A program made the translations under genes and the position numbers. A stretch of DNA of 64,000 bases. Source: Tenebrio molitor. Lineage: Eukaryota > Arthropoda > Insecta > Coleoptera > Tenebrionidae. Below, piece after piece: positions 36,956-48,319 of this stretch. The DNA lies in contig NC_091051.1 of assembly GCF_963966145.1 (NCBI RefSeq), positions 8,618,001 through 8,682,000 on the forward strand, written 5' to 3'. Within the stretch, counting starts at the first letter, position 1. The number at the start of each line of letters is the position of its first letter. Under the pieces are notes generated by a model that searched no databases, was not told the DNA's origin, and worked only from the letters and a program-made list of their open reading frames with translations.

Positions 36956-37320
36956 TGTGATCAAAAAGAAAACAAATCAGAGCAGGCGTTGCAAATATCA
37001 AACGCTACTTTATAATACCTCATGAATTTTTGAGGTTGGAAACATAATTGCACATTTTATTATTATTATCTGATAATAATGGAGAAAATTTACAAAATAA
37101 ACAAGAGTAACATTTTACATTCGTAAGAATGAGTAATTTACTAGCTTTATTGCCAAACTCGACGCCACTGCAGATTTTTCGGTGAAATGTCAAACAAACG
37201 TCAGTTTTAAAACAACGGTGTTGATGTTAACCTTGAAAAAAGTTTTCGATTTCGACAAATTTGCGGGCGTTTCCTGTAATTGTAAGCAACAATTATCCTA
37301 CAATAAGTGGTAAAATGAGT
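36956..37320 (+). mobile_element. Dispersed repeat, copy A
   Basis: About 365 bp that reappears inverted at 58998-59390 with roughly 80 percent identity and several indels. Shared blocks in order: AACAAATCAGAGCAGGCGTT, ACCTCATGAATTTT, TTATTATTATTATCTGATAA, a GTCAAACAAACGTCA block, AACCTTGAAAAAAGTTTTCG and TTTCCTGTAATTGTAAGCAA. The left end is bordered by TACAGTGTGATC, a Tc1-like terminus, but no matching inverted terminus is seen at the other end. Class therefore uncertain. Confidence 0.7.
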
Positions 37321-37912
37321 TTTACCATAGAAGATAATGTATTAATTATTAACAATTAATTAATTAATAATAGATTTTTTGAGAGGTAAGCAACCAATAA
37401 ATAATATGTATCTAAGAAAGACGTTTCGATAGAACAAAAGATGAGGTAGCACTCTTGATTTGTTTTCTTGTACATTGGACTTACTAATTAAATAATTGTA
37501 GTTAACTAAGCGTACGTTTTATTTTTATTCTGCGGTATAAAAAGATTAGGAACCTTTATGAGTGGCGGTACAAGCGCCGAAGGTGTCCACAACGTAAATC
37601 AATTTTGTTTGACGAGCACATCTCTACGAAACCTTAAGATAAACCTGAGACTCACGTTTCCTGCGTTGATCTGAAATTCAAAAGTAATCTTGTCTAGAAA
37701 TTGAAGGTGAAACTAGTTTCGGTGTCGATGAAATTCCGGTTTTTATTATACAAATTCTCACATTTCACCTCATTTCTTACGAGATTTTGTTTTAAGGAAA
37801 AATAAGCTTTACGTTTGAAATCCAAATAATGAAATTAAGGAAACGAGAGTCAAAATGTAAATTGTTTTTTTCGTGAGAACATTTCTTCGGGAGGCGTCTT
37901 AAATGGAACAGG
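37321..37912. other. AT-rich sequence, nothing recognised
   Basis: A TATAAAAAG sequence near 37537 is not supported by other promoter elements. Nothing else was noticed. Confidence 0.4.
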
Positions 37913-38221
37913 GTGGATGCTGCAGCACTGGTAATAATTTGGCTTCAGAGAGACTGCAGGCTAGGCTTAAAGAAAATTTGTAGGAAACGCCTATCATCTT
38001 GGATGTCCCGCAGCGACCCGCATAGTGGAGCTAACGTACTCACCGAATTGTGTGTAACAACCAGACTGCCAGTAAAATTGCGGAAACCCTTAACGTTTCA
38101 CATTGTAACAAAAAGGATGTGTCATTTAATCAATGTAAATATGTCGGTCCGGAAACTTTTTAGCTCAACTACAAATGTCAATAAAATTATGAATCAGCTC
38201 GGCTACATGACATGGGAATAA
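37913..38221 (+). pseudogene. Possible N-terminal scrap of a PIF/Harbinger transposase-type protein
   Basis: The 102-codon frame opens MDAAALVIIWLQRD, then a basic segment (KKICRKRLSSWMSRSDPHSG) and ANVLTEL. The order of a small hydrophobic start, a basic Arg/Lys run, W-x-x-R and a later hydrophobic T-K-R-M-C-H-L-I stretch recalls the N-terminal region of insect Harbinger (HARBI1-like) proteins. No catalytic DDE part follows. The resemblance is by eye only and could be coincidence; the frame itself may be chance. Confidence 0.2.
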
Positions 38222-38422
38222 GGGAGCAGTTATCAGAAAAAACACCATGTAATCAGGAAATAACGTTCATTCTAATAAAAGCTTTATTTATCAATAAAAC
38301 AATAAATATTTGTGAGCAAGCTCTGTACATCACGACAGAGAAGTTTAATATCGCCGTGAGTCCCGTCGACAATCATATATCTACGAGTATGTATTCCTGA
38401 GATTCCGTCAATAAATTTTTTT

Positions 38423-38587
38423 GTTTATTTTCATAATTTCATTTTATTGTAAACCCGCCCTCGCTCACCTTTTTCAATTCTCTCTGTGCCCCAATGCTGT
38501 CCAGAGGTCTTTTTATAGCCTTTCTATCGCTGCACCCCGTCGACAATTTCATGCGCATTTGCCATTTCTTATTTTATTCCAACTCCC
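38423..38587 (+). repeat. Direct duplication, unit 1
   Basis: About 165 bp repeated at 38857-39020 with roughly 80 percent identity, offset 434 bp. The best conserved parts are TTCTCTCTGTGCCCCA, CTATCGCTGCACCCC and a CGACAATTTCATGCGCATTT stretch continuing into GCCATTTCTTATTTTATT. Short open frames in both units are related translations of the same DNA. The conserved core against diverged edges is notable. Confidence 0.75.
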
Positions 38588-38856
38588 AATATTTTACAGT
38601 GTTAGTTAAACCAATCTAAATACTTTCGTAGTAATTACGCAACATAATGCACGCATGTGAAGTTTGTACAACGAGGCTCTAGGCCGAGCTAAAGTGCGAC
38701 GTACAAAATGTTTTCCACGAGCACTCCGCCCAGGAAGTAGACGCTTTTCAGACCAATAGCAACGTTTTAGGAATTATATAAACAATACAATTTTTCTCTT
38801 AATTTTTGTCTAAATTTGTTGTTTTTGCAATTGATTACTGATTCATTTACATCAGT
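38588..38856. other. Spacer between duplication units
   Basis: The stretch 38640-38770 is less AT-rich and contains GACCAATAGCAACG followed about 25 bp later by TATATAAAC, a CCAAT-plus-TATA-like arrangement. No transcript can be inferred from this alone. Confidence 0.2.
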
Positions 38857-39020
38857 AGTTTATTTTTATGATTTCATATCATTTAAACCATCGTTCGCTC
38901 GTCCTTTTGAATTCTCTCTGTGCCCCACTGCTGTCGGGAGGTCCTTTACAACCTTGCTATCGCTGCACCCCTCGACAATTTCATGCGCATTTGCCATTTC
39001 TTATTTTATTTCCACACCCA
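38857..39020 (+). repeat. Direct duplication, unit 2
   Basis: The second unit of the duplication described at 38423-38587, in the same orientation. It keeps TGTGCCCCACTGCTGTC and CATGCGCATTTGCCATTT. No flanking element ends were found, so a local tandem-type duplication is more likely than two transposon copies. Confidence 0.75.
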
Positions 39021-40135
39021 AGTCATCAAAGTTGTTTTCCTTCAATGCGTTTCAACTTCGGTGTTCTTTCTGGTTTTAATTTTCCGCAGCTGTTTCTAAT
39101 TTTCTTACGACCGTAGCTTATTTCAAAGTGCCGAATTTTCATTTCGTTCTTTAGGCGGTGCACGTTTAAATTCCTTTTTTTAACGTAACCCTAATTATTT
39201 TTGTTCTCCATTTCTCTTTCGATGCCACGTATACCTGTTAGGCCTGATCTTGAATAAATGTCTGAAACAATAAGTCGGATGTATAATTGTATAAATAAAT
39301 AACGCCGTTTTTCCCCAGAAAAAAATCTTTTTCCTTTGATAAAGGCCGGCGTGGAGTTTTTTCATAGCAAATACAAAGTCTCATAATATGTTTAGTTCAC
39401 ATGCATGCTTGCTCTTGTTAATTAATTAGTTGTTAATAAACGATTAAAATATTATAACATGCAACCTGAATTTGAAAATTAATGTTCATTTTAATTACCA
39501 CCATCAAGTATGTTCTTTAAATCTCGATTACAGTCTCATAAAGCGTAATTCATGGCGGGTTGATTTACTACTTACATAAGTCGCTAAAAATGCAAATTAG
39601 AAAATGAAATAAATTCCGTTATTTCACTTCAGACTGTCAGAATTAAGTTGTTACCGAAAAGGCATCTTCGACCTCGCTCCTGATGATTCCAACCACAGCA
39701 CCCGGTGAAACGTCGGGAAGCAATTCTAACAGACTATGACTCATCATCTCCAAACCCCCACTTACTCATTATAATTTTTTGAAATAAAATTAAGACGCTT
39801 TGATGAAAATAATTTTACTTTTAAATAAATAAAAAAAAAATCTGTCTTGATATCACTTTCAAAAATAATTTTTAAGTTAGACTGAGCAGTAGAAATGTCC
39901 TGGTTAAAATTTAAATCCAATTCAAGTTTTTCTCCAATAGATGGTATAAATCTTTGATGATTCGAACTATTTTGAGGAGAACTTTCACATATTTTCCTTG
40001 AATAATGTTGTGAGTTATGAGAGCTTATGTGTCCACCCAGGCTACACTATCACGCTTTTTTTACAACTAACAAGCAAAACATGCTTTCTTACAATGGCCT
40101 TCTTTCTTTGCATCTCATAAAATAATTTGTTGCTC
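39021..40135. other. AT-rich sequence, one possible retroelement-like scrap
   Basis: Around 39665-39725, GCTCCTGATGATTCCAACC followed by GGTGAAACGTCGGGAAG resembles a phrase common in insect repeats (a CTGATGA...GAAACGTCGG stem), but it is too short to assign. No genes were seen. Confidence 0.3.
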
Positions 40136-40530
40136 TAAGATGTCGAGCCTGACTAGGTAAAAATGCAACCCAAAATACATTTTGCAAAGATTTCATTGTG
40201 TTTTGGTATTTAAAAATGAAATAAGTAATCCAAGTGGGTATTCTATTAGTTTGAAAGGTAGATCTGTCATTGCATTTTTCGTTCATATTTAGAATTTGAA
40301 AATGTTTTCGAACGATGACAGAACCGACATGATCTTACTTACCGATTACTTTTGTGATTCATTATTGTTGTTATTAAATCATACTTTGTTGAGAGAAACA
40401 TTTTCTCTCAGAACTTGACATTAAAAGCTATTTATGTTTTATGCGCATTATGATAATGTAATAGGGATCGAGATAGCTTTATGAATTGTATTTTGGGTTG
40501 CATTTTTACCTAGTCAGGCTCGTCATCTTA
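40136..40530. mobile_element. Foldback element with ATGCAACCCAAAATACAT arms
   Basis: The left arm (40136-40185) runs TAAGATGTCGAGCCTGACTA, GGTAAAAATGCAACCC, AAAATACAT. The right arm (40480-40530) is its reverse complement with one or two changes. The interior of about 290 bp is AT-rich and encodes nothing known. The arm block GCAACCCAAAATACATT differs by one base from the block in the 12701-12875 MITE, though the termini differ (TAAGATG rather than CAGGGT). Confidence 0.8.
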
Positions 40531-43500
40531 CGTGAATAATCCTGTATTTACTACATATTATGTCAACTTTGATTTGTCTTAAATTTAAGTAAAAATTTAC
40601 TGAATGGTCTAACGAAAGGTCGACCAAAAACATAATTCAGATCAATCTCGCATATCTCGCGGTATTTGCTTCACTCATACCAATGTTGAGTTGGCAGGAG
40701 TAAACAATTTTTTGTTGTCTTTCCTGCAACCCGGACTCTCTATTTATCAAATGGTTGCAAGCTCCGGTTCGATGTAGACTTGCAACAAACATGCGACTAG
40801 TGTAGGTTCAGGAAATGTCCTGCTGGTGTGCGTTTCAAATGAAGCCACTTCAACAAGCTGCACCAGAATTCGAAGCACACTTCAGTATCATGTTGAATAT
40901 AACGTTTTATCATTTGTGCGCAACAATTACGATAATGCGTTTTCAATTGTATTTGATTACAATTTACTAAAATATCATCATGTAATTAAATATCAAATAA
41001 CCACATAATGTATACCAATGAATAAATAAAATCGTATCGAGTATCTGCTTGTTACTTCAATATTTAGCTAACTTTTTGGGTCATTTACATGATGCAGACG
41101 ACATTTTGCCATTCATTCAAAAGTGTGTTAGGACGGGAAAATTTCTAGTTGTGTTTTGTACTTTGTTTCATCACGATATATGACTTCACGGAGCTGTGCA
41201 AAAAATCTGTGTCGAATACTGCGCTGTGTAGTGAGCTCGCTTTATTTATTATTTTTAATCTAAGTGGCGTTTTTGCAAAAGAAATAAAACAGAGATATAA
41301 CAGTTAAAAATTAGTCTAAAAATCCTACGGTTCTGAATTGAAATGTCAAAGTAACGTTAACTTTTTTATTTCCTTTTATGTTTATTACATTTTATGGGAT
41401 AAAGAAATCATTTTCATTAATCTTGTACTTAGGACTTTAGATTAAGACATTTTGTGATAAATGTTGATAAAAGCTAAAATGAGTCTAGAAAATACTCTGA
41501 AATATTGTAGAAAATAAAGACCCCGTCACTGACATATTATTCCCGGAACTGTTTTGCTTCAAAACAAATGCATTTTGTCAGGAAGATGATTAAAACAGCA
41601 AACTTTTAATCCGACGTGATATAGTAATAATACGGCGTTTTATTGTCTCTGGAGGTTACAGTTGAAGAAAAATGATTTTTTGAAAATGAGAGAAGCTGCC
41701 ACTTTTAGGTGAGAGCCGTACGTGCCAAAACTATGTAAGCATTACGGCAGGAATCCCAAAAAGCACACTTTCGTACAGGGTTATTTATTTCCTGCAGCGT
41801 TTTTCTAGAACGTCACTTCTGATTTGAAGCAGGTGTAACGAATTGTTTGCCGAAGAAGTTTTAACGAAGATGATTCGTGATTTTTCTTTTCGCGGAAAGA
41901 AATGACATCAGCATGTAGAATAACCGTTTGGTGGTAATTATCATTAATTACGAGAAGTTTCTGCACTAATAATTCAAATTAATGAAGTAATTCACAATTC
42001 GTTATCCAGTTTTCCTTGGAGACCACAAATTAATCTTCAACTCTCGGTGAAGGAATGAACCTCGCTAAGACAATCAAGCGAATTCTTGAAAATTCCACTC
42101 GCTAATTTAACACCAAGAAAATTTAATTAGATACATATATATTTCGGAAGTAACCAATATTAATGGTATCGTTTCACGGTTCGACGGTTCAATATTATTT
42201 CATTAAGTTCCACAATACCAAGTGAAATTTTAATGGTAGTTGTTGCAAATGAAAGCCTACATATTATGGTTTTGTGGTGAAATATTAAAATCGTTATTCT
42301 TGGAGGTGGCTGTAAATCTTATAAACTCCCTCTAGCCGGGATCATTTACCGCAATTAACACGCAACCTACCACTTCTCCCAAGACCTCCCGACAAATTCC
42401 TGCAACAGTCTTGGCCCGATAATTAGAGACAAAAAATTAGTGGGATGCCCCCGCATCCACCTACATTTAAATTACAAAGTAAGTTTTTTATCCCAGCGGT
42501 ATTTTATTGTGATTGTTATATCTCTGACGTATCGAATACCAATTTCACGTATCGAATTTTGGACCGGAGGCGTTTTAAATCTAAAATTGAAAACTCTCAA
42601 GAGCAAATCTGAATATAAAATGAAACGTCATTTTGTTTGTAAATATGCGGAAAATATTTTTCACTATTTGGAAGCAATATTTACCTGCGATATTGCAGTG
42701 TCAATAAGAGTTGTGTTTACAACGACATGACCCCAGAAAAATTGTGCCGTCCAGCTGGAAAAGCACGCTTTCCCATCTAGATATTTGTAATATTTGACGA
42801 TTTGCAAAATTAATTTCGTCTGTGTAAATAAAAACGGGCCACGCACGTCTGAAGAAATATGAATCGGATTAGCTTAATCGAGTCTGCTCGAGACAACTTT
42901 TGTAATTGATTTCATTTCCTTGACTAATGTGCTAAAAAATACGAAATTGAAAAACTTTCGGGGATAATACGGACGAATCAAGAGCCGTGCTTGGCAAAGG
43001 GAGCAGCAACATATGCTAATTAAGTCCGAGTTTAATGAATTTTGCGAACAATGTGTTCCATTTTATAGAAACTTTTGTTCAATATTTTTACACCATTCCG
43101 AGAGTTATTTCGAAAAGTTGATGAGGAAAATTTTTGATTCCAAGTTATAATTGCTTATTTCCATTACACAAATACAATAATGAGCCAATCTGGAAATGTT
43201 TTCGAATTAATATTCCCACAGCGAGTTGGTAAACAGATCTGTGCAGTTTGTGAATTTTGTAGCAGGAATATGAATCTCTTTAAAATCGCGGAGCGTAGAG
43301 AACGTTGCAAGTTGCTCGGTATTTGAGTCTTTACGTAACTAAATACTTTCTGTTCAGACAAAGCAATGGATTTGGTATTGAAATACTTACACGTTCCGGG
43401 ATCGTGGGGAAAAGGTTCTGACAAGCGCCTCATTTATTTTGTGCGATGTTCGTGGCCTAAGGTAATTTTTACAGAAAGAATAGTTTCGGTGTTAACACAG

Positions 43501-43580
43501 CATCTGTATGTCGATGAAAGAAATAACTGTCAGGAGAATGACCGTAACTTTTCCTTTCAATTTGTCACGTTGAACTAGAG

Positions 43581-43657
43581 ATGCCGGTGATTTCCATGCC
43601 GGAGCTTTCCGCTTCGCCTGAATCTCATAAAGGATGCTATCGCAGCTCATCATCTGC
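43581..43657 (+). repeat. Diverged direct duplication, unit 1
   Basis: ATGCCGGTGATTTCCATGCC followed by CTTTCCGCTTCGCCT aligns with 43776-43849 at roughly 60-65 percent over 75 bp, ending in CATCTGC in both. Period about 195 bp. Confidence 0.35.
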
Positions 43658-43775
43658 AATAATTTTTTCGTGGATCGATCGACTAGTGAGATGTAATAGA
43701 GCGCAACTTTTTTAACAACATTTATCCAAAACGTGACTTTTTCGAATCGTGGCTTTACCGTGTTTAGAAGGGAAA

Positions 43776-43849
43776 ATGTTGGTGATTTTCACATTGCCTC
43801 TTTCCGTTTTGCCTCAAGTGCACGGAGAATTTCATGTGTTGCCATCTGC
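43776..43849 (+). repeat. Diverged direct duplication, unit 2
   Basis: ATGTTGGTGATTTTCACATT followed by CTTTCCGTTTTGCCT, then CCATCTGC; the counterpart of 43581-43657. The similarity is weak and judged by eye. Confidence 0.35.
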
Positions 43850-44199
43850 CGTATCAGTCGCCTAAAAGATTGGCTTATGTAAATATAAAAGCATTATTTT
43901 AAATTATTTGTGTAGATAGCTAAAAGTCGTTTAAATATTTACTCAACAATTATACCTCCCACAGCTTGGAAGCTCTACTCCTGCAGTCATAATCGTATTT
44001 AACGCATTTACTTTCCAAATACAAAACTGTCCACATAAAACATGTTTATTTGCTAAAATGTGCATTTGGATAAATACTAACTTACAGTTACTTACCTTTA
44101 ATTACTTAATTATTTAATGTACTTTGGTGTATATTTAAGATATCAACACGTTTTCACTATGATAATAGTGCATTCATATATTGGTTATTATTTAACAAA

Positions 44200-44994
44200 T
44201 CTATATATAATATATATATAAAACTGAATGTCTGTTTGTTTGTATATTTTGTATACAAATCTACAGTTTTACTCCGATCTTGATGAAATTTTGTACACTT
44301 GATCTTCAAAACAAGAAGAAAATTACTGTCTACTTTAATTTTACAAAAACCAACCCCTACTACCATTTTCAACCCTGTTAAGAAAAAAAGACCGTTTTTT
44401 CGAGTTGGAAATACCCTCACCTTCGCCGCTTCACCCCTATTTCATCCACTGAGTGTATCATCACCTTCGCCGCTTGACACCCACAAAAAGCAACCCCTAT
44501 TATCATTTTTAAGCATGTTAAGCAAAAAAAAAGTTTTTTCGAGTTGGAAATCGCGTTTGCATGATATGTTCAGGTGTCATAGTTACATTTGGTTGTTTAT
44601 AAAAGTAGCAATTTCGCAAAATGTGTTTGAATGATTGTGTTTTACCGGAAGCTTCAAATAGCTTAATACCGGAAAAATCAAAAGGCAGGTATCTGAAATC
44701 AAACGAGACAATTAAAGAATAGGAGGATCTAAATAAGGTTACAACTGAAAATAAAAGTGTTATGTTGGCCTATTTTCATGAATTGGTAAGTGATCATAGT
44801 GTTAGTTTCTTATCGTATTGATCTTTTTGTTTATATAGTCGAAGAAAAAAGTAGTCTACAGTAAAGTTTTAATTATTCTTCGTAAAAAGACAAAGTTCAT
44901 ATTGAAATTACTGCGTTTATCACAATACATGAAAGTAGAAACATAATTTTAAAACATTCTGAAATTTGCGGGCGAAGCCGCGGGTAAAAACTAG
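44200..44994 (+). mobile_element. Non-autonomous Helitron, about 795 bp
   Basis: The 5' end is TCTATATATAATATATATAT followed by AAAACTGAATGTCTGTTTG, the usual start of a widespread insect Helitron group. The 3' end is GCGGGCGAAGCCGCGGG, then TAAAAACTAG; the GCGG(G)C-GAA-GCCGC hairpin sits 10 bp before the terminal CTAG. It lies between A (44199) and T (44995), the expected A/T target, with no TSD. The interior encodes no Rep/helicase and carries an internal duplication of about 100-190 bp (ACCTTCGCCGCTT twice; TTTTTTCGAGTTGGAAAT twice). A 111-codon frame at 44299-44634 is incidental. Confidence 0.8.
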
Positions 44995-45021
44995 TTATTA
45001 ATAAATATAAAATAGTATATG

Positions 45022-45143
45022 TATATCATTCAGAGTAGAAGGTCTTTTTATGCTTCGCCTAGTTCCGACCTTGACTTCGTCTCAGTCTTCAATCTCTGGG
45101 TGGGCTTAGCACAAAAAGACTCACTTCTACTCTTAATGATATA
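45022..45143. mobile_element. Small MITE, TIR TATATCATTnAGAGTAGAAG
   Basis: 122 bp: the left end is TATATCATTCAGAGTAGAAG and the right end is the reverse complement of TATATCATTAAGAGTAGAAG; a shared CTTTTT...AAAAAG extends the arms to about 35 bp. It begins 27 bp after the Helitron end. A partial copy in opposite orientation lies at 21491-21575. Confidence 0.8.
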
Positions 45144-47582
45144 ATCTACAGTTATTGTGAAGCTCTACTTTAAACAGATTTGAGATTAAATAAGAACAAT
45201 TAAATTGGTGGTTTTTACAATGAAATGAAATACTATTCGTGGTTTTTGTGAAGTGGGGTTTTTCGGACAAGAAATTACGAATCTAGATTAATCGCCCAGT
45301 AAAAAATTTACATATTCAAAGAAACGTATGAGGGCTAGATATACAAAAAACAATTAAAACCAGTCCCATTTCTTTGTGGCGAATTTAGAAACATGCAGAC
45401 CACTTCATGAATATTCTCAATTAGATTGTGTGTCATTAAATGTAAATTAGTCCATTTTTATTTTGAAATTATGCTATCCAAAAGTTGGGAAAGGTTCGAC
45501 TGGGGCTTTGTTCGAGTTCAGCAATCGCTTTTCTTAGGTGATTAATCGGTGTTTTTGTTTTTTGGCAAATTAAAAAAATTTGTGGTGTGTCGTAAATAAA
45601 TGAATAAATTTAACAGTGTTTGTGGTTGTCTGGTAAACAGAGCAATCATGTCGAACCAGTTAACCAACATAAATATTGATTTGCAACAATTTGCCAGTTA
45701 AATGTGACGTTACAAATTTAAGCAAATGTTTGTTGACACGTCGGGCCCAATAATTAATTCATAGGTGATGGGCTGTTACAAACACAGCGTTGCTAATTAC
45801 TATTGAGAATTTTGGCAGTTTCGTAAGGATTTCATTGTGGAGATAATTCTCCAATTTGTCATCGATTTGATCACCTGAGGTAGGAGGAGAATGCGTCATA
45901 GAATTTCATAAAGCTCCAACTTCTGATAATAAAAGTTTCTAAATAACTTTCAAACTATCTGCGGGCCAATGTTTTACAAAAATAAAGCAATAAAAAAGAG
46001 TAGGAAGCGCGACCTCCGTCTGGAGACGATAATGACGGAAGTGGCCGTTGGCCGTGGATTTTCTTCTGGACATTAATTTCCCGCTATTGCTTTCTGACCC
46101 TCGAACCGGATTTATGCAAACAATTCCTTCAAAGCTTTCCGAATCAAACGATTTGACAAAATAAAGGACCGCCGATGTTCATTTGCGATGGTGATATTTC
46201 ACGGTGATGGCCCTAAAAAAGGACGTCTAGCTCAAATTGTAACCGAATTCAGTATATGAAAACTAACGAGGCATTTTATTTTTAACGTTGATTTATAGAT
46301 TTTACGGCAATTTATTTTGATTAATGATAGATTTAGCCCGCGCGCCGCGGCCGATTTTAAAATGAAGTTTCGATACTAACAATTCCGCACGGTTTAGTGG
46401 CTTTCGAATTAACTTAGCCTCAAATACTTCAAATTACAGTTAAACACCCGGCTCTAATTTCAATAATTGCAGGGCTGACGTATCGCCCGGTATACGAGCG
46501 GAGTTAAATAAATTATTTGAAATCGTTTGCGTTTGTGCGGCATTAAAACAACCGGACGTAAAATTCCGGTTGTAAAAGTTACAACCTGCAAGAAAATCGA
46601 CTTCATGTGCCGGTGCTTTTCTCTTGGTAACGATGATTGATTCTCAATTTCTGATCGAGTAATCCCTAGCTACTGACGTGATACCCGAATTATTATTATT
46701 TCATACGCCACCTAGCGGTGGTCGAAAATAAAACCGGCCACGATCGAATAAGCTCCGGATCTTTTATGGTAGCGAAATGTCGTAAAATTGCTAATAAAGC
46801 CTAGCTTTTAGGAAGTATTTACGATTAATATGTGTTATATGGGCTTAAGAGCTTCTGACATAAACGTGAATGATTAAAACGGTTGTTTCTCTGCTAATTC
46901 TATTTTTACGGAGACCATATTGCACAATTCGATGCTACCGTTTTATTCATGATACATAAAATTTAGCCGCCGTTAAAAATTTTACTGTCAGTCTATTATC
47001 GGAAAACATTGTAGTATACACACAGCATTGTTAATGTAATCGCCGAAAGGAGTGATTGTTTTCAGAGACAACTTAATCAAACGAGACGTGTTTTGTCTTT
47101 GCAACTTTAGAGGAACTTCGCAATTTATAATTTGTTCTTTGGGAATACACAATTAAATTAGTCCTTTCGATAACGTCGTCGTTTAGAGGCAATTAAAATC
47201 CAAAGCACTTTGGAGGTGTTATTTCCACTGTCAGTACTTTCACCCTCCAACTGACGAACGCATTTCATTAGGAAATAAAATTAAAATTTAAAAAAAAAAT
47301 CTTCAATTAAAATTTGTTCTTGTTAAATTAAGCCAAAAAATTAGTATAAACATTTACGTAATTTTGATTCAACAAAATGTAGCGAGACAACAAATTTTCA
47401 ATTACGTTTTCTCTTGAAATTTAAATGGACTGGAAAACAGAAATTTCAAAAGTTTTCCGATTCATTTTCGAGCGTGTTAATTGGAAAGGCTCACTTTTAA
47501 CAACAGAAAAATGTTTTTTGAAATAATCTGGAGTAGATTATATATTTCAGAATTTTGATTCGACGCACTTACTCAGAGTGGA
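45144..47582. other. Mostly unique sequence; GC-richer from 46000 to 46800
   Basis: No gene recognised. 46000-46800 is CpG-richer than its surroundings (for example CCCGCGCGCCGCGGCCG near 46338) and has no repeat arms, so it is a candidate conserved regulatory block. It contains a CTCF-like site listed separately. Confidence 0.3.
46705..46721 (-). promoter_or_regulatory. CTCF-like motif / CCACCTAGCGGTGG palindrome
   Basis: On the minus strand AGGTGGCGT (46705-46713) matches the insect CTCF core AGRKGGCGC at 8 of 9 positions. It is embedded in the near-palindrome CCACCTAGCGGTGG (46708-46721). One site by itself is weak evidence for binding. Confidence 0.25.
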
Positions 47583-47599
47583 ACCTTCTCCTTTATTTT

Positions 47600-48058
47600 T
47601 TTTTTGTTTTTATTTTTTTTTTTTTATAGCCTTTCCCCTTTCACCGTACTGGTCTATCAGGTACCTTGCAGTCGACTTGTTTTTTCCTCTCTTTTTTTCC
47701 CTTATGTGCCTCTCTTTTTTCCCCTTATGTGCGGCGGGGCTCCGGGGTACTTTCCCCGGCCACCCACGCCCACCCTCTCTTCTTCTTTTTCCTTTCTGGA
47801 CAACACAACACAAACATCCATGGGAGGCCCATCCGGCCTGGGATTTGAACCCTGCCGACCTCGCGGTGGTGTCGGAAGAGTGTCGCTCTTCCTTCCACCA
47901 CCCTACCGTCAGCCCCTGAAAGACATACACACACATCCATGGCCCGGCGGACGTTCCTTCCTTGGAAAAAATCCTCCCCCTTCGGTGAGATTCGAACCCA
48001 CTACGCCGGGACCGCGACCTCGGAGCACTGTCTCCGACAGCCATGCGGCCACCGAGCT
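47600..48058 (-). mobile_element. Dimeric tRNA-derived SINE, copy 2
   Basis: The same element and orientation as 13803-14228. Minus-strand order: A-box-like TGGCCGCATGG near 48050, B box GGTTCGAATCT (47988-47998, one base off consensus), then a second unit with B box GGTTCAAATCC (47841-47851), a GC-rich body, and a long A-rich tail (T-rich at 47600-47633 on the plus strand). A 17-bp target duplication ACCTTCTCCTTTATTTT lies at 47583-47599 and 48059-48075, fixing the borders. The clean duplication argues for fairly recent LINE-mediated insertion. Open frames of up to 157 codons in it are artefacts of GC-rich noncoding sequence. Confidence 0.9.
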
Positions 48059-48319
48059 ACCTTCTCCTTTATTTTGAAATTCATTTAAATAAAAATTAAA
48101 AAAAAATCAATAGAAACCACACTTCAACAATAAAATATTTCGTCAAAAACAGACAAAACTGTGGAAGAGCTCATATTTGCTCTATTTCGTTTGTGAACCT
48201 GTCCAAAAGTTATGTAAAGATCTACAATTACAAAATTTTATTCCGTTGAAATTTTGTGAGAAAAGTTTCAATTTTTCAGCCTCCTTATCTCATCTGTAGC
48301 AATCCTTCTGTTCTGTATA

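Larger units (their letters stand above)
40531..44199. other. AT-rich sequence, no gene recognised
   Basis: At 41935-42000 there is a concentration of TAATTA/ATTAAT sites of the kind bound by homeodomain proteins, but AT-rich DNA makes these common. TACAGGGTTATTT at about 41776 looks like a lone MITE end. A diverged direct duplication lies at 43581-43849 (listed separately). The 96-codon frame at 42440-42730 is unrecognised. Confidence 0.3.

Noticed and set aside
39665..39725. 3' end of a LINE or similar repeat
   Set aside because: Only a short phrase resembles it; no poly(A), TSD or coding remnant was found.
47578..48077. Open frames of 113, 157 and 144 codons on both strands
   Set aside because: They lie wholly within or across the borders of a tRNA-derived SINE with target duplication; GC-rich noncoding DNA has few stops.
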